Source: Argentina anserina
Taxonomy: Eukaryota; Streptophyta; Magnoliopsida; Rosales; Rosaceae
Assembly: GCF_933775445.1 (NCBI RefSeq)
Contig: NC_065875.1
Span: 19,033,555 to 19,097,554 of the forward strand
Direction: 5' to 3'
Length of the DNA stretch: 64,000 nucleotides
Of the stretch, positions 36,995 through 50,878 are shown piece by piece (positions within the stretch are counted from its first letter, which is position 1; the number at the start of each line of letters is the position of its first letter). Position numbers and translations under genes: made by a program. Below the pieces are notes generated by a model that was not told the origin of the DNA, did not search any database, and saw only the letters and a program-made list of their open reading frames with translations.

Positions 36995-38298
36995 CTAGAA
37001 AGACGGACGCTGCGACCCTCTTTTGAGCCACAACTGATAAGCAGTCATGTGAAAGGAGTCATATCCCTTGGGAGTCTTGTGCCAAACAAAGTGCCTTCTC
37101 ACTGCCAACAAGTTCCGGTACATCTTCAGGTAACTCTTCTTGGTTATAGCCAGCAACGTTTTCTTCAACGAAGCAGCCTCATTGTGGTTAATGATCACCG
37201 AAAACGTGGTCCAGTTCAACACATTAGCAAAAGGAAGCTCATAGTAATTCGACATTATAACAGGAACACAACCATAATGTATAGCATCACTGACCCTAGC
37301 AGTGTTCACCTCATAGCCCTTAACATGTAGACAATACTTGCTCCTCTTAAACCCTTCTTCATAAGGAAACCCCGGATTCTCCGAGTAGATATCCATACGA
37401 GAATCATTGCCCCATAAATCCACCAGCTGCTGCCTCACATTCGAGTTCTGAACCCGCCCGGCAAAGAACACAAGCTTGTCCCTGCACAACATACATTGTC
37501 ACATTATCATAAAGTCATTGACAGAACTAAAACTCTCAAACCCCAATAGCGAAAATCGAACAACTACCTGGCTTTCGGGGGGTTCAGGGTCAGCTGAGGC
37601 GGCCGAGGCCAGACTTGAGGCATGGAGACATCTTTATGAGCGATAAAGAACCTCTGAAAGTAGCTAGACGAGCAAGTGAGCTGAATGGCATTGTTGCGCA
37701 GGACATCATGTTTCGACATGGCTTCTCTGCAAACAGAGTGACAGCAAGCATAGAAGTGATCCAAACCCATCGAGGCATTCCAGAAAGGAAACTCCTGGCC
37801 AATTTCATCAGTGTAATGAGCCACAAAATCGGCAATGGCATCCTCTGAATGGACTCTTGGATCATTTCGGAGAAGGTTGACCGAAAACGGCAGGAAATAG
37901 AGGCTGGCTTCATCAGGGTTGTGGGTAATGAGTGAGCTTTGGAGCAGAGACAGCTTGAACATGTGTTCACTGAAGTAGTTACCCAATTTGGGGTCAAAAG
38001 GGTCGGGGTGGGGATCGAAAATCTGAGAAAAGGAAGAGGAGTTAGTTGGGTAGACATAGATCTTGAAGGTTTGGATCATGTCTTTGAAGTCGGCGGAGAA
38101 GAGCTTGAAGTTGTGATAAGGGGTTGAATCAGAGAGTGAGGATTGAGGTGAGAGACCCAAGTTTGAGGAGTAATTGCTGTTTTGGAGGAGAGAGGTAGCG
38201 ACCCATAAGAAGGATGAGGCAGCCAAGAACACGATTGAAACAAAGACCCATTGCTTCAGTTTGGGTCTTTTTTTAAGGTACAAGAACAAAGCCTTCAT
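36995..38298 (-). CDS. Exostosin-like glycosyltransferase, GT47 family
   Basis: Two exons, 37568-38298 and 36995-37481 on the minus strand, 405 residues. A short basic N-terminus (MKALFLYLKKRPKLK) and one hydrophobic segment (about residues 18-38) give a type II Golgi membrane protein. The exostosin domain follows: FKIYVYP, then NYFSEHMFK, PDEASLYFLPFSVN, then FFAGRVQ, SKYCLHVKGYEVNTARVSDAIHYGCVPVI and ILN-type LNWTTFSVI. The family builds cell-wall polysaccharides or glycoproteins; the sugar and acceptor cannot be assigned. The frame stays open upstream to 38532 with in-frame ATGs at 38337 and 38532; I chose 38298 because it places the membrane anchor normally. Confidence 0.9.
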
Positions 38299-38569
38299 CT
38301 TGGTGGTTCTTCTTGGTCTGAGATCCAAGCTATGCATAAAGAGAAGTGGGGATAGTGAGAAAAAACAGGAGTGAGGATATGTCGATATGAGACCAAAGTT
38401 ACAAAGCTGCCGTCTTGGTTTGGTTTTATTACTAAAAGCTACGACTTTTTGGTAACCGACGAAAACGACGACGTTCTGAGAGTCGTATATGTAGAAGGAA
38501 CAAGAGAATGAAGATGATGACACAACCCCCATTTGAATTTGGAAGCAAAAGATTGAAGCTTTGTCAAGA
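38299..38569. promoter_or_regulatory. Shared promoter region of two head-to-head genes
   Basis: Only 271 bp separate the chosen start codons of the GT47 gene (minus) and the DUF1350 gene (plus), so both promoters and leaders must overlap here. I see no clear TATA box in either direction. The GT47 frame extends uninterrupted across most of this gap. Confidence 0.6.
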
Positions 38570-41500
38570 ATGGCAAGCTGGGTTAGGAGTGCACAGCTTT
38601 ATTCTCATCCTGGCCTTCATCCCCATCAGGCTTTGAAGAAGAGGGTTGAGATTCAGCAGCAGGGTCAGTTTGTGAGGCTGCCTAATACTCGTTGTCATCT
38701 CCGGGGGAGAGTCTTCTGTAACTTCGATGATGAAGTTGGCAAGAAACAATCACAGCCGCAACCGACTGGGGTTCAGCTCTACTCTGAGATTGAGAGGTTT
38801 CGATTTTGTTTTGGTTGTTTTATTTCAAGGTCTTAGTTTGATTGTTACTTTTGTTAGTGTATAGAGTTCTGGTTATGAATTCAATCCTTGTCTTATTTCT
38901 TGCTTCAGGTTGCTTACTGAGACTGTGAGGCAATCACAGGGTGGTTGGAATGATTTGAGTAATTGGAGTCAAGTAGAGGTAGCATTTCATTTTCATTCAG
39001 CGTATATGGATCATCAGTTTCCATCACATGGGACCTTTTTCCTGTTTTTTTTGTAAAGATGGTGTCATTGTCTATGTCAGGGAGCATGGGTTCTGAAACC
39101 GAAAACCTTAAAGCCGACGGCAGTTGTGCATTTTATTGGTGGTATATTTGTTGGAGCTGCCCCTCAGCTCACCTACCGGTTCTTTCTTGAGCGACTAGCA
39201 GAGAAGTGAGATTCAGCTCTTGTAGATGCTGAGTTTTAGTAAATTAGTTGATTGGTTTACGACTTGTGTGATCTTATACTCTTATGTTTGTGAGTGCTTT
39301 ACATCCCCAGTTGGTTTTACCTAAGCTGATTTCTTTTCAGTTCAGAAAGTGGTGGTGTCAATTTGGGACTATAAAGTTCAATATGCCTGTGCCACTGTCT
39401 AATATACTCATATATTTATTGATGCTGGTCAGTCTGCTATTGTTGATCTGAAAATTTTATGCTTCTTAGAGGAGTACTGATATATGAAACACTCATTTTA
39501 ATCTTTGCTCTAGGGGAATTTTGGTGATTGCAACACCATATCCTAGTGGCTTTGATCACTTCTTCATTGCTGATCAAGTTCAATTCAAATTTGATCGAAG
39601 TTATCAGTTTCTTAAAGATACAGTGAGTTGTTATAGAAAATGTTCATAAGCTCTTCAGCCCTGTTTCAGCTTTATGCAATGTCTAAGATGCTTGATTGTA
39701 CAGATTGAAGATCTTCCTATCTTTGGCCTTGGGCATTCTTTGGGATCTGTCATCCACCTCTTGATTGGTATAGCCTATTTTTTATTTTCTCCTGACAAAC
39801 TACTTTTAAGGTTGCACGTGATTGGTAATTTAGATGTTCCTTATGTTGCACAAATGGTTTGCCAGGTTCAAGATATGCTGTTCAAAGAAATGGGAATGTG
39901 TTGATGGCATTCAACAACAAGGTATTTGCCTTCTGAAATCATTAGTGCACATCTCAGAACTCCTCAACAAGAATCTAACTGACAAAAAGGACGCAAAGAT
40001 AAATGGATCTTAACAAGGGATATTTTGTATAACTTTTTCCATTACACCTTTTTAATACACACTGGTTCATCTGGCAATCTACAGGAGGCAAGCTCTGCTG
40101 TTCCTCTGTTCTCACCTGTTCTTGTTCCAGTCGCCCAACGCCTTGGACCCATTTTATCACAGATTGCGTCTTCACCAACATTTCGCCTAGGGGTAAGAGG
40201 ACTATTTATTAATAGGTATACAAGGTTTGGAAATATGCTAAGTAAAGATTGATGTCATCTTATCCCCTCATTAAGTGATAGTATCATTTGTATGTATGCA
40301 TTGTTTGTAGATAACATGAAGTTCCAGATAAAGGATCTGTGTATCTAACATGTATTCCAAGACCCTACGTATCTGCTTATCTCTGTCTCCATTTCATGGT
40401 GAAATTCTCTTGTGGGCATAGCTAATCATTTCCTATGTGTATTTGTGGATAGTTGTTAGTAATCCATTTCAGAACGAGTTTATCAAAAATAATGAGTCAG
40501 CATAAATAGCAAGAGATATATTAGTATGCTTGTAATCCAATTCACCAATTACACTGCAGAAGCATATACTGTGAATCTGCAAGTCGGATAAATCTGTTCT
40601 GGCCGCTTAAATTTTAATATGTTAGTAAATCATTACCATCCATAGAGGTGCTATGTGTTCTCAATTACCTTTTCCTTACAATCGCATAATTGTTGAGTGG
40701 CATGAAAACAGAACTCTCATCGATTCTTATTAAATGCTTGCAGGCTGAAATGACTCTCAGAAATTTTGAAAACCTTAGCCCTCCCATCTTGAAGCAAGTT
40801 CTACCTTTAGTGGAGCAGCTTCCACCTTTGTATATGGAATTAGTCAATGGAAGAGAAGATTTTGTTCCAAAACCTGAAGAGACTCGGCGACTTGTAAGCA
40901 AACCTTTATCTATTAACAGAATAAGCATTCGTCGATAGCATAGTGATTAACCAATTGGTCGCCGGCGGTTTGGCTTGGATTTAAGAATGTATCTAACGAG
41001 CCTAATATTACTTGCCCTTTTATGATCCACACTGCTTCTGTAAGAATCTGAATATAGCTCTTTAGAAGCCCAAAAGTAACCTGTTACCAAGTCTGTTAGG
41101 GAGGCAATTTTACTCCAATAGAAATGTTTGAGCTAATAAAGAGAGGCCATTCACACGCAACATAACAGTGATTTATTTCTCACATGGATATGACCATTAG
41201 GAGATTCTAGTAAATCTACTTCACGGTGACCTTTGTTATGAGCTAAATACTTGATATTACATTTTCATAATGTGAGGAGTTGATTGACTGCAAAGTGCAT
41301 AGGATGATGGTGCAGCAACCTTCTGGGATAGATATTTTTTTTTCACTTGTGTTTAACTTCAGGCAGTTTTAGAAACGTCACTATCTATGTTATCTTTTCA
41401 TTTACGTGGAAGGGAGCAACTTTTTGCTGAAATTTCCGTCTTAGTCTAGTGGCAAGCTGGTCTTGACATTTAAACGACATGAGTGGCCATTTGTTCATTG

Positions 41501-42167
41501 TTGTACTTTATGTTACAAAGCTGTTCTCTTTTTGTGTGGAAACAGTGACTTAATCAGCTTCAATTTCTTTTGGTTTCCCACTTATGATATCCATTTATCA
41601 ATGCTTTCTCCAGATAAAATCATACTACAGTATTTCCAGGAATCTTCTAGTGAGGTTCAAGGATGATACAATTGATGAGACTTCAATATTAGCACAGGTG
41701 CTGAGTTCAGATTCAGCCATCTGTTCGATGCTAGACATGTCAACTCGCCTGTTGCCTGGAGATCACGCGCTTCCTTTGCAACAGGTGATCCTTGTACCAA
41801 CTATTTTGTTGAAATAGATATCAATGACTTTTTAGTGTCTTCAGTTCAAAGGCATGTCTGTAATCTGTAATTGCATGTTGCAGTTGGATCCATAAGAGTC
41901 AGCAGTTTAGATGATATTTATATCTTGCAGGCTATACCAGATGTGCCTCCAGCAATGGCAGATGCAGTAAATCGCGGGAGTGAGATGTTGGCCAATCTCA
42001 GCGTGGGAACACCATGGGAGTCTGTTGCTAAAGAAGTAGGCAACTCATTAGGCGTAGACTCAACAAAGATCCTTCGTGCAGAAGTGTCGAAAGACCTGGA
42101 CCTTCTTGTGGATGTTGTCGCATCTTGGATGGCTTCCAATACAGGTCCAAGGCTCTTGAAGCAATGA
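38570..42167 (+). CDS. DUF1350 family protein, alpha/beta-hydrolase-like
   Basis: Ten exons in consistent phase: 38570-38796, 38909-38978, 39081-39205, 39514-39622, 39704-39767, 39866-39921, 40085-40192, 40744-40893, 41614-41784 and 41931-42167, 438 residues. The protein matches plant DUF1350 proteins throughout: GGWNDLSNWSQVEGAWVLKP, VVHFIGGIFVGAAPQLTYR, GFDHFFIADQVQFKFDR, then IFGLGHSLGSVIHLLIG, and VPKPEETRRL. GHSLG is a nucleophile-elbow motif, and the fold is probably an alpha/beta hydrolase, but no substrate is known for the family. The basic first 50 or so residues may be a plastid transit peptide (inference). The start is the ATG at 38570; an upstream in-frame TTG at 38561 is not needed. 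It shares a promoter region with the GT47 gene. Confidence 0.93.
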
Positions 42168-42833
42168 TAAAGCCTAAAAGAATACCACATATGATAGGAA
42201 GTAAATTTTTTATCTCCCTTGAACAAGGTTTACAGGAATATGGTATTTTAAGGATAAAAAGAATTGCTTTTACTTCGGTTTTAGTTGTACTTAAACTCAC
42301 TGTCATGTCAGGGATGTAAAAATCAAGCATGTTTATACCAGAGGTGGATCCAGGATCCGGAACCTCTCTAGGCTAATTGAAAGTGTGTAAATTTTTTATT
42401 TATTTTACAATTTCCTAGTACATACGTAGGACTTATCAAAGAAAATCTATGTTAAGTAACACGAATGTTAATAGAAAGTGAATAATTGGCCCACCAATGA
42501 AAGAAAATAGTTTAATCAAAGAAGGAAAATGGGAAGGAAAAACTTGCATCTATGTGATAAAGGTTAACCAAAAGAAGGAAAGTCTTCTCTAGGTGTAAAA
42601 TCTATATTGCATAGCACAAGGCATGAACATGCTGTCTTTTCATTTATATTATCACCACTATCACTTATTTTGTTTGCCACAATCCGAACCACATAAATGT
42701 GAAACCATATGACAACTGATTTGCCAGATATATACATCAATGGGCAGAAAAAGCACAATCTATCCGACTTAATGAATTAGCAAAAAAGTTGACACATTGA
42801 GTAGGTCAAGGTCCGGTCTCCTGTCTGGTATCT
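42168..42833. other. Intergenic DNA between convergent genes
   Basis: About 665 bp. GGTGGATCCAGGATCC at about 42344 resembles ends of plant transposons and parallels GGCGCGGATCTAGTA near 5720, but no element could be delimited. No gene. Confidence 0.4.
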
Positions 42834-45228
42834 CTAATCCTCATGATACAGATACAGGCCGAGGCCAAATCGGGCACATGCCCTGCAGAAAGCTATTTCC
42901 TCTGCTGCAGCAACTGGATCAACAATGTTGCCGTCGCTGGGTGTTACTGTTCCAGTTGACTCACGGTGTGCCTGTATAGTATAATGAACATACAAGAGTT
43001 AGAACCTGACTATCATAGGAGACACTAAGAGTTTGTGGATCATGATTATGACAAGATTGCATTGCTGTGAAAGCACATGTAACATTGTCAGTACCACTAT
43101 TATCAAGAACAGAGTATCAAAGATGTAATTACTCAGTTCCCTCTTTACCATCATTCTTATACAGGATATAAAGAGATGCTTCTACCTCAAATATTTAGTT
43201 TCATTTGGTTAACATTAGTTTGTTGTCTGCTGTAAAAGGCTTGTGCCCCTTCCAACATACAATGTGACCATTTAGTTAGTTGGCTACTTAGGCGGCATGT
43301 TAAAGTTCAAAGATCTTCAATCCTCACTACCACCAGATTTTCTTTCCAACTTGTATAGTATAAGAAATATCAAATCTTAAGCAGATAGTTCATAACATTA
43401 AAACATTCATAGTACTAGAGAACCAACAGAACACTGTTCCCAACTTGACAGGGCATATAGACATAGACGAGCACATCATCCCAAGTCCCAACTATATAAA
43501 TGTGACCAGCTTAAGCTCCAAAGTGAATTTGGTTTCCTTTTACTTCAAAAATTTTTTCTTATGTATTTTTCCAGACCAAGGCCCCTTGTATTGACAGTTC
43601 TAACACACCACCTTTGCTCAACCTACAATTTTAGTTGAAGGCCAAAACTAAAATCTCATGTGAGTACAATAACTACACAATATGTCACACCAGATGCCCA
43701 ATTGTTTAATTGGCCAGCATATTTCAGTCTAACTAATCACAGTGAGCTTTTTACTTAAATGAGACTGATAGCGATGGACCCTGAGTCCTTGACCATACAG
43801 TGACTGGCAGAGAGAACTAACTAATGACAGCAAATAAAATATCTCTTAATCTCCAGTTAGGATATTTAATATTTCAAAAGAAATGTAAGCTAGAACATGA
43901 GAGGAAAGAAGGATCCTACAGTTAGAGGTATGGCATCTATTGAAAAGCTATTATTACTTGAACTCATGACATGCTGTGATTTAGAAAGAAAGTACACTAA
44001 AGGATAGTAGCCACACCTCTCCATCAGATCCTCGTACAGTGACACGGTAAACCACAGTCACACTTCCATTGTCAGAAAATATTACATCACGAATTTCTCC
44101 ACACCATCCTGCCAAGAAGAGTGTTAAGAAGTAGAGGATGTGGAAATATCCAAGAGTGATATAAATAAATGGCAGTTCTGAAACAAAACATTACTGCCTA
44201 CTAGGAAATTTACAGGGTTGGTCAAGTCATAATGCCCTTTCAGGATTTTGCAAATTGAAAACGAGTTCTGATTTCTAAATGAGTACAATAACTACACAAT
44301 GGCTCACCTAGAGGGACCAGGCATTGGGACATACATGTGAGTGTAACTGGTTGGTGGTTGCAGACATTTAACATGTGTATTTTGAAAGGAAAGCAAACAT
44401 GTGGATGCTAAGATGACACCATACACAGAGTAATCATACAAAAGTCAAATCATATCATCCTCAAGGTAACAACAGATCAGAATTACAGATCAAGCAAAAT
44501 AAAACTAAGCCAAAACATGCAAAACCTGCAACCAGCATTGTCTAGTTGCAGAAACATGAAACAAGTACAATCAAAACTTACAAAGACCAGATTGCAGACA
44601 TCTAAAAACAGCTATTGATGCACATGTTAATGAAAAAAGCTTTGTCTATGATGCCATTTTAAACTACAAAATCTAACAACAGCAATCAAACAAGTTCATG
44701 ATCATGTGCTTATGAAATTTCCAAAACAGCAACCGAATCAAAATGAGAAGTTACACACCAGGAGCGTAGAAACTCAGCATCCGATTAGCATGGTACCTAC
44801 AAAACCCCATAATCCACACAACATCAACCGAAAATCGTAACTAACAAACCCGAAAACCAAACCTCTAAAACAGAAAAAGAAGCTCACCAAGGAATAGAAG
44901 TGGACTGATTTCCAGGAGGTATAGTACTGATAATGTTATCAGGAATCCTCTTATTCAGGTCCCTGAAAATCTCAACCAGAGGCCTAGTGATACACGACGA
45001 GTTCGTAAACGACTTGTTTAAGGGCACCACATAATTCGAGTTGGGCACCCCTCCACCACCTCCCTGCTTCATCCCACCATCGCTGCTCCTACACACAACA
45101 AACCCACCTCGCTTCCTCCTCCAAATCCCACATCCGGCTACTTTTCCGACCTCGATCCTCCGGTCACCGGCAAAAAGATCCGATTTTGACAACAGGGTAC
45201 TGATGCTGGTCACACTCTGAAGAGCCAT
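42834..45228 (-). CDS. RAD52-2: RAD52-2 organellar DNA repair protein
   Basis: Four exons on the minus strand: 44888-45228, 44759-44796 (38 bp), 44017-44108 and 42834-42971, giving 202 residues. It matches plant RAD52-2/ODB proteins: PNSNYVVPLNKSF, ITRPLVEIFRDLNKRIPDNII, WYHANRMLSFYAPGWCGEIRDVIF, GSVTVVYRVTVRGSDGEAHRES, ending AFCRACARFGLGLYLYHED. These short relatives of the RAD52 annealing core bind single-stranded DNA and act in recombination in organelles; RAD52-2 is reported as the plastid form. The first about 60 residues from MALQSV are a plausible transit peptide. The frame is open upstream to 45351, but MALQ matches the family start. Intron 3 is about 1.05 kb and empty of recognised elements. 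Confidence 0.93.
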
Positions 45229-45739
45229 TGGGTCAAAGCTTCCGCCTTTGGCGAGTTTTCCGATGAAAAACTCAGGCGGAGACCAACAGGGTCGTTTTGG
45301 GTAGATGAAGAAATTGATGGATGACGAAAATGGGGAGAGACGTGTGAGCAAAGCTGAGAGCTTTTATGGGGTTTTGGGTTTGGTTAAAGGAGTAAGTTTG
45401 AGTATTATACTACTAGGTCGTACTGACCGGAGTAGTTGTTGTCGTCAGAGACCCGACCCGGATGGGAGATGATCCGAATGTGTGTGAGATCACTCACTCA
45501 CCTACCTCCTCCTAATTATTCTGTCTGATGTCCTCTTCTGGGAGCCAGTCATACCAACCCACCATGTCCTTTGCGCACCACCAACCACGGTTAACCGGTG
45601 CACATTTTCTCACCCGATAATTGTATTTATTTCCAATTGTCCAAGAATTTAAGAGGGACGTTTATGATTTTCCAAATTCTCAAATTGAAAGAGCAAGAAA
45701 ATTAGATGAAAAATGGAAAGCAAAACGTAATCAGAACTC
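45229..45739. other. RAD52-2 upstream region
   Basis: Contains the leader and promoter of RAD52-2 on the minus strand. No clear TATA box and no other gene were seen. Confidence 0.4.
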
Positions 45740-46443
45740 CCCATTAAATCTGACTTACGAACGAGTGGGGCGACTAGTTCATGTGAGTGACAGGCTTAGC
45801 TCGTGTGTATCCAAGCGTTTAATGTAGTATTAATAAAATATTATGTGTCGGACTATGTTACTATTTAGTAATGCAATAATCTCAATCGTTTCAAATTCAT
45901 CCTAGTTAAATCTGACTCACAAATGACGGGTTCATGAGAATTATGCACCGCAATCGTTACTCAACTGATGATAAAATATTATGCTCTATTAATATCTAGT
46001 AGTGTAGTAATCTCAACCGTAGTAAATAGAATACAATTGAATCTCACTCATAAATGACTAACTCATGTGAAGTACCAACTTATTTGTTGTGTATTTTCAA
46101 CTGTTAATGTAGTAATATTAAAATATTATGTGTTCAGCTTCGTTGCTATTAGGTAATGCAGATGTGCAGTAGTCTCAACCGTTATAAATAAAATATAATT
46201 AAATATTACTCACGAATGACGTACTCGTTCATGTGAATTATGGACTTACTTGCTATGTATTCGTAATTCATAAGAAAATCAAATTTTATACTCTTTTATT
46301 GTTTGGTAGTGCAGTAGTCTCAACCGTTATAAATATAATACAGTTAAATCTAACTCATGAATGACTAGTACATGTGAATTACCGACTAACTTGATGTGCA
46401 TTATTAACCGTTAATTTATTAATATTAAAATATTATGTGCACG
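45740..46443. repeat. Diverged tandem repeat array, part 1
   Basis: About four to five head-to-tail monomers. The shared core CTCAACCGTTATAAATA (or close variants) recurs at about 45881, 46011, 46174 and 46319, a spacing of 130-162 bp. Each is followed in order by AATCTGACTCACGAATGAC, TTCATGTGAATTA, GTGTATTCTCAACCGTTAATG and AATATTAAAATATTATGTG. Monomers are strongly diverged, so the array is old. It resumes at 47716, 51276 and 53515 after insertions. Confidence 0.85.
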
Positions 46444-47715
46444 TTTGATTCGCGAGATTAACCCACACTACCTTAATTAAGAACCCAAAAGGATTTTGAC
46501 TAGTGTTTGTTCCAACCCAGCACTAGCTTAAATGACACTACCTAATACCCGGACATCAATTTAACCTCGTTAACTCGCCTAAGCCTGGGTAGAGCAAAAG
46601 TTGTACCTTAACTAAGAAGATGAGAGCTACCAATCTCTGAATAAACAAAAGTCAATCTTCTTCCTCTTTATCAATTCATCAGATTTATTCCTTTCTCTCT
46701 CAAGGTTCTTAGCACCTATTTTCTTCTTTGCTTCTCCGCTTATTCTCTGTTACAATCTGGATTTTTGAAAAATTAATATCATTGTTCCTGCTCTTGGTTG
46801 GAGAATGTTGATGTTTGGAGAAGAACTCTTCAGCAACAAATTGGGATAGATGAAGATTTCACTCAACATCTCCTACAGATTTTTGGATCAATTGGGTTTT
46901 GGGGGTTTTGTGATTTGAGGTTTTGGGTTATAAGGTTTTCTTCTATTTTCTTCTGTAATCTTTGTGGTACTGCTTTTTCAAGTCTAATAAAACTTTTTGG
47001 TAGTGCAAAATTTAGTTGGATTGATGAAAATATACTGGATTTGGTCAATATGGGTTCTGGGGTTATATCAATCATCATTTTGGATTGAATGTTGATGTTT
47101 TGTGATTATGTGAAGATAATTGGTTGTTGGTTGTGGTGAAGTCCTCCCTTATGCAGTACTGTCTCACCAAACATGGTTCAAACTAGCACTATATAAGGAG
47201 GGATGGCGACCGGCGACATTGCCCTAATTTTGGATTTGGCTAGATGGGTTCCATTATGGGCCTTAGACAAGCTAGCATTTTCCAATGATGGGGCATCCTA
47301 GGACGAAGATGGGAAGGCCCAAGATAAATATGTTTGGGCTTGGTTTTCTGCTTTGGAGTGGAGAAATTGGGCTGCAGGATGTCAACTCGTTTGCGAAATC
47401 GGCAGAGTATGAGTGCGGTCCCTCTGCCGACCAGACATAATTTGAATCGCGTCGTAGTCATACAATGGTGTGATTGTTAAAATTTATTCAGGTCTTATGC
47501 ATCATTTGTATGTTGTTAATTTTGTGCTTCATGACCATGAAAATGTGGGTGAATCTGGGCTTTGTTGGCTAGTTTTACCTAGGAATAACTAGTTGTTGGC
47601 TAGTTTTATTAAAGATAGTTAATTTATTTGAGTCAGAAGAAGTACCTCTTTTTGTCGACCTTCAGATGTGCTATTTTAGTTCTAGCTACTAAAATACAAA
47701 TGAGTTGACGTTTTA
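46444..47715. mobile_element. Unidentified 1.3-kb insertion in the tandem array
   Basis: This block has no monomers, and array sequence borders it on both sides. It holds unrecognised frames such as 46798-47088. Clear terminal repeats or a target duplication were not found, so the edges are approximate and its class is unknown. Confidence 0.4.
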
Positions 47716-47803
47716 TGATTCATGAATAAACTTACAACGTATTCTCAACCATTTATGTAGTAGTAATATTACATGTTTGGTTTTGTGACTATTTGGTAGT
47801 ATA
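47716..47803. repeat. Diverged tandem repeat array, part 2
   Basis: A partial monomer (TTCATGAATAAACTTAC..., ATTCTCAACCATTTATG, AATATTACATG, ACTATTTGGTAGTATA). It is cut at GTATA by the solo LTR and continues exactly at 51276. Confidence 0.75.
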
Positions 47804-50800
47804 TGTAGCGACCCTAAGTTCTGAACAGTAAAATTTCAAAATTTAGAATGCTAACACTTTGCAATAATCTCAATGTAATTGAAATTACAATACAGCTGTT
47901 GAATATCGATTATGATTTAAATAACAACTCAGTTACAACTTGAATCCAAACACACTGTTTACATTGAAGTATATAATTACAGTTGTATGATTCACTCGAG
48001 CCTCACCAAAACTAAAGAACTGAAAACGAAACAGTTCTCTGCTGACAGCTGCTCGACTCTCTAACTGCAACAATGTATTACCTGCAATATTACCCCATGC
48101 ACCATTAATTGGTACACTGGGATTACAAACACAAACTCAGTGAGCTTCGCAGCTGGTATGAGTAAACTGATAAAGACTACTCTACAATAAAACATCGATA
48201 ACACCACAATAACCACACATTCTACAACACTCTCTCCACCTCCAAATCATGGTCTAACACACACCACTAAACAAGAAAACAATTAGTGAATCCTACAGGA
48301 AAGCATAGTTCAGGAATTCACGTATAACAAGAAGAAAAACATAGAAGAATATTAGTGATTCCTGCGTAATAGCATAGTTCAAAAATCACTTAAACATACA
48401 ATAAAGTACAACATATAAGTAAACAAATAACAATTCTAACATAAAGATACAAACACCACTCAACACCGCTAGCATCATCCTAGATGATACTCAACAATCA
48501 CTAAGTCATTCATGAGTTATTCAGCTCAAGCCCCCATGAATGATATTCCTCACACATAACTATTTGTGAGTTGTTCAACTCAGGCCCCACGAATAGTAAA
48601 CACAGACACTAGAAAACTAATCATGAGTTATTCAGCTCAGACCCCCATGAAAAGTAGACATTGTCTATTACCACAAGGCCTCCCTTTTGGCACAACAACA
48701 AACTACACAACACCACGCAACATCACACGCCACCACGCCACTGTCACAACACCACTACATAACCCACAACACTCACTCACACTAAAAAGAACATACAAGA
48801 AAACAAATAGTGAATCATGCATGAAACCGTAGTTCAGGAATTCACGTCACAAGAAAAGGATAAAAAAAGTGTAATCTCTACAATAAGTTTAGTTCAAGAG
48901 ATTACACTGCACACAAGAATAATTAGTGATTTCTGGGGAATAGTGTAGTTTAGGAATCACATAACAAACATATAACTCTAAGAATAAGAATCATACATCA
49001 CAAATATTTAACATAGTCCTTAACCATTAACCCTTTTAAAAACAATACAATAAAATCTTGTCTTACTTACCCATGGACCGTAGTCGATCAAGTCCATATA
49101 TTTTCAAAACAAATATATTTTAGAATGATTTTGTGGTTGGTGGATCAAGGACCACACTAACGGGCTCAACATCAACACTAACACTACACACTCTCATAAC
49201 ATGTCAAACACCCACAAACCATTTCATTTTCACCCCTTAGGCCGCACTATCGCAAAACAAGCACTCACTTTCATTTGCCAAAAGGCTGCCTCTTAAGGCA
49301 AATTACGCACACCCGCCACTTAGGCAACATCACACAAACATATTAATATTGTCGGAAGGTACATTTTATTCCCTTCCGGCCAAACAACATTATAACAACA
49401 TTATCAATAATACTAGAATGTACATTTTCTTCCCTTCCGGTCAAACTAAACACACAACACTTCAACTATACAATTATCTTCCATAAACCTCCAATTTACC
49501 GAGAGGTATATTTTATTGTCTCTCGGTCTCATCCTTCACATTCACAATATAAACCAACGAAATATACACAATATCTCAAACATTAAATAATCATCACATT
49601 ATAAATTATCACAAATATAATGTAACCGTAATATATGCAATGATACTATATAATCATTTTTACCTTAGATGTGCATATAATATATCACCAATATAATCAC
49701 ATTCTCAAGATGAACAGAGGCAACTATTAAAATGCAATATGTATAGTACTGCCAAGGGTAACTAGCCAAAATGTGAGGTTTACTCACCTTGAAGCCGCTT
49801 AAATGCTTGCTAATTTTAAATGAGCTCACTCACTTGCTTCAACCGACACCTAAGTGACAAGACTTTACTTAGTAAAAAAAAGTCCACCATAAAATAAAAC
49901 AGCTCAAATAGACTTTGACAAGCCAAACTCTCTCACTTACACTCACCAATCTTATCAACACAATTAAATTCCAAATAATCACAGGGTTACTACAACAAAC
50001 AACTTTCCACTCACTTTACCACAAACTCAAGCTACTAACCAACAACCATTTACTAGAACTAAGAGTTAGAACTCAAAACTCTAATGAAAATCCCCACCAA
50101 AACAATGGCACAAACTGCCTGCCTCTCGTACATTACTCCACTCCCTTCACTTCACCAAAAATAACTAACAAAATAGCAAAACAGTGGTCTAACCACTTCC
50201 ACCCAAATCACCACTTCAAATCCCTAATCCTTCAATCCTCTTCAAACACACTAACCCACTCCAAACTCCAATTCCACATACGGTCACTAACAAGTTGTAA
50301 ACTTTCTACAAACTCAACAATAAGAACTCACCCACAAATGCCAAGACCTCACACTTGACTACCAAATCCCTCCAAAAACAGCAACCAAATGCTCACTGCC
50401 ACTACTTCCAAACCACCCCTTTAATCACAAAACTAAAACTCACTTCTCCTAAAAAATCTCACCAGCTAAACAAGTTAAAGGCAAGAACTCCTCACTCCAA
50501 ATTCGAAAATCAAGTGAAGAAACCAGCTTCTTTACCTACGGTCACTGTAGCAGTGATGGGAAAATTTGGGGTTTCAGCCCAATCCAACCTCCCAGTTGGT
50601 GAAGATCTACTCCAAGAACCGCAAGGGCAGAAACAATGAGAACCCCAGCCTTAGACTTGCCAGAGACCGAGACCCAGGCGGTGGTGCACACTGCTGAAGC
50701 TTCCAAGGCTTGGCGCGGCTTTCCCAAGAAACGACATGAGGTGTCCCTCTCCAGATCGCAGCAGCTCCACCGTGAGATGCTTACGAGTCCAGTGGTAGCT

Positions 50801-50823
50801 GCTAAGGCGGCTGAAAGTGAAAT

Positions 50824-50878
<55 letters not shown>

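Noticed and set aside
37590..38057. 155-residue minus-strand frame inside the GT47 gene
   Set aside because: It overlaps the exostosin exon in another frame and has no family similarity; the GT47 reading explains the region.
38561..38569. Upstream start (TTG at 38561) for the DUF1350 gene
   Set aside because: TTG is not a usual plant start; the ATG at 38570 begins the same frame three codons later.
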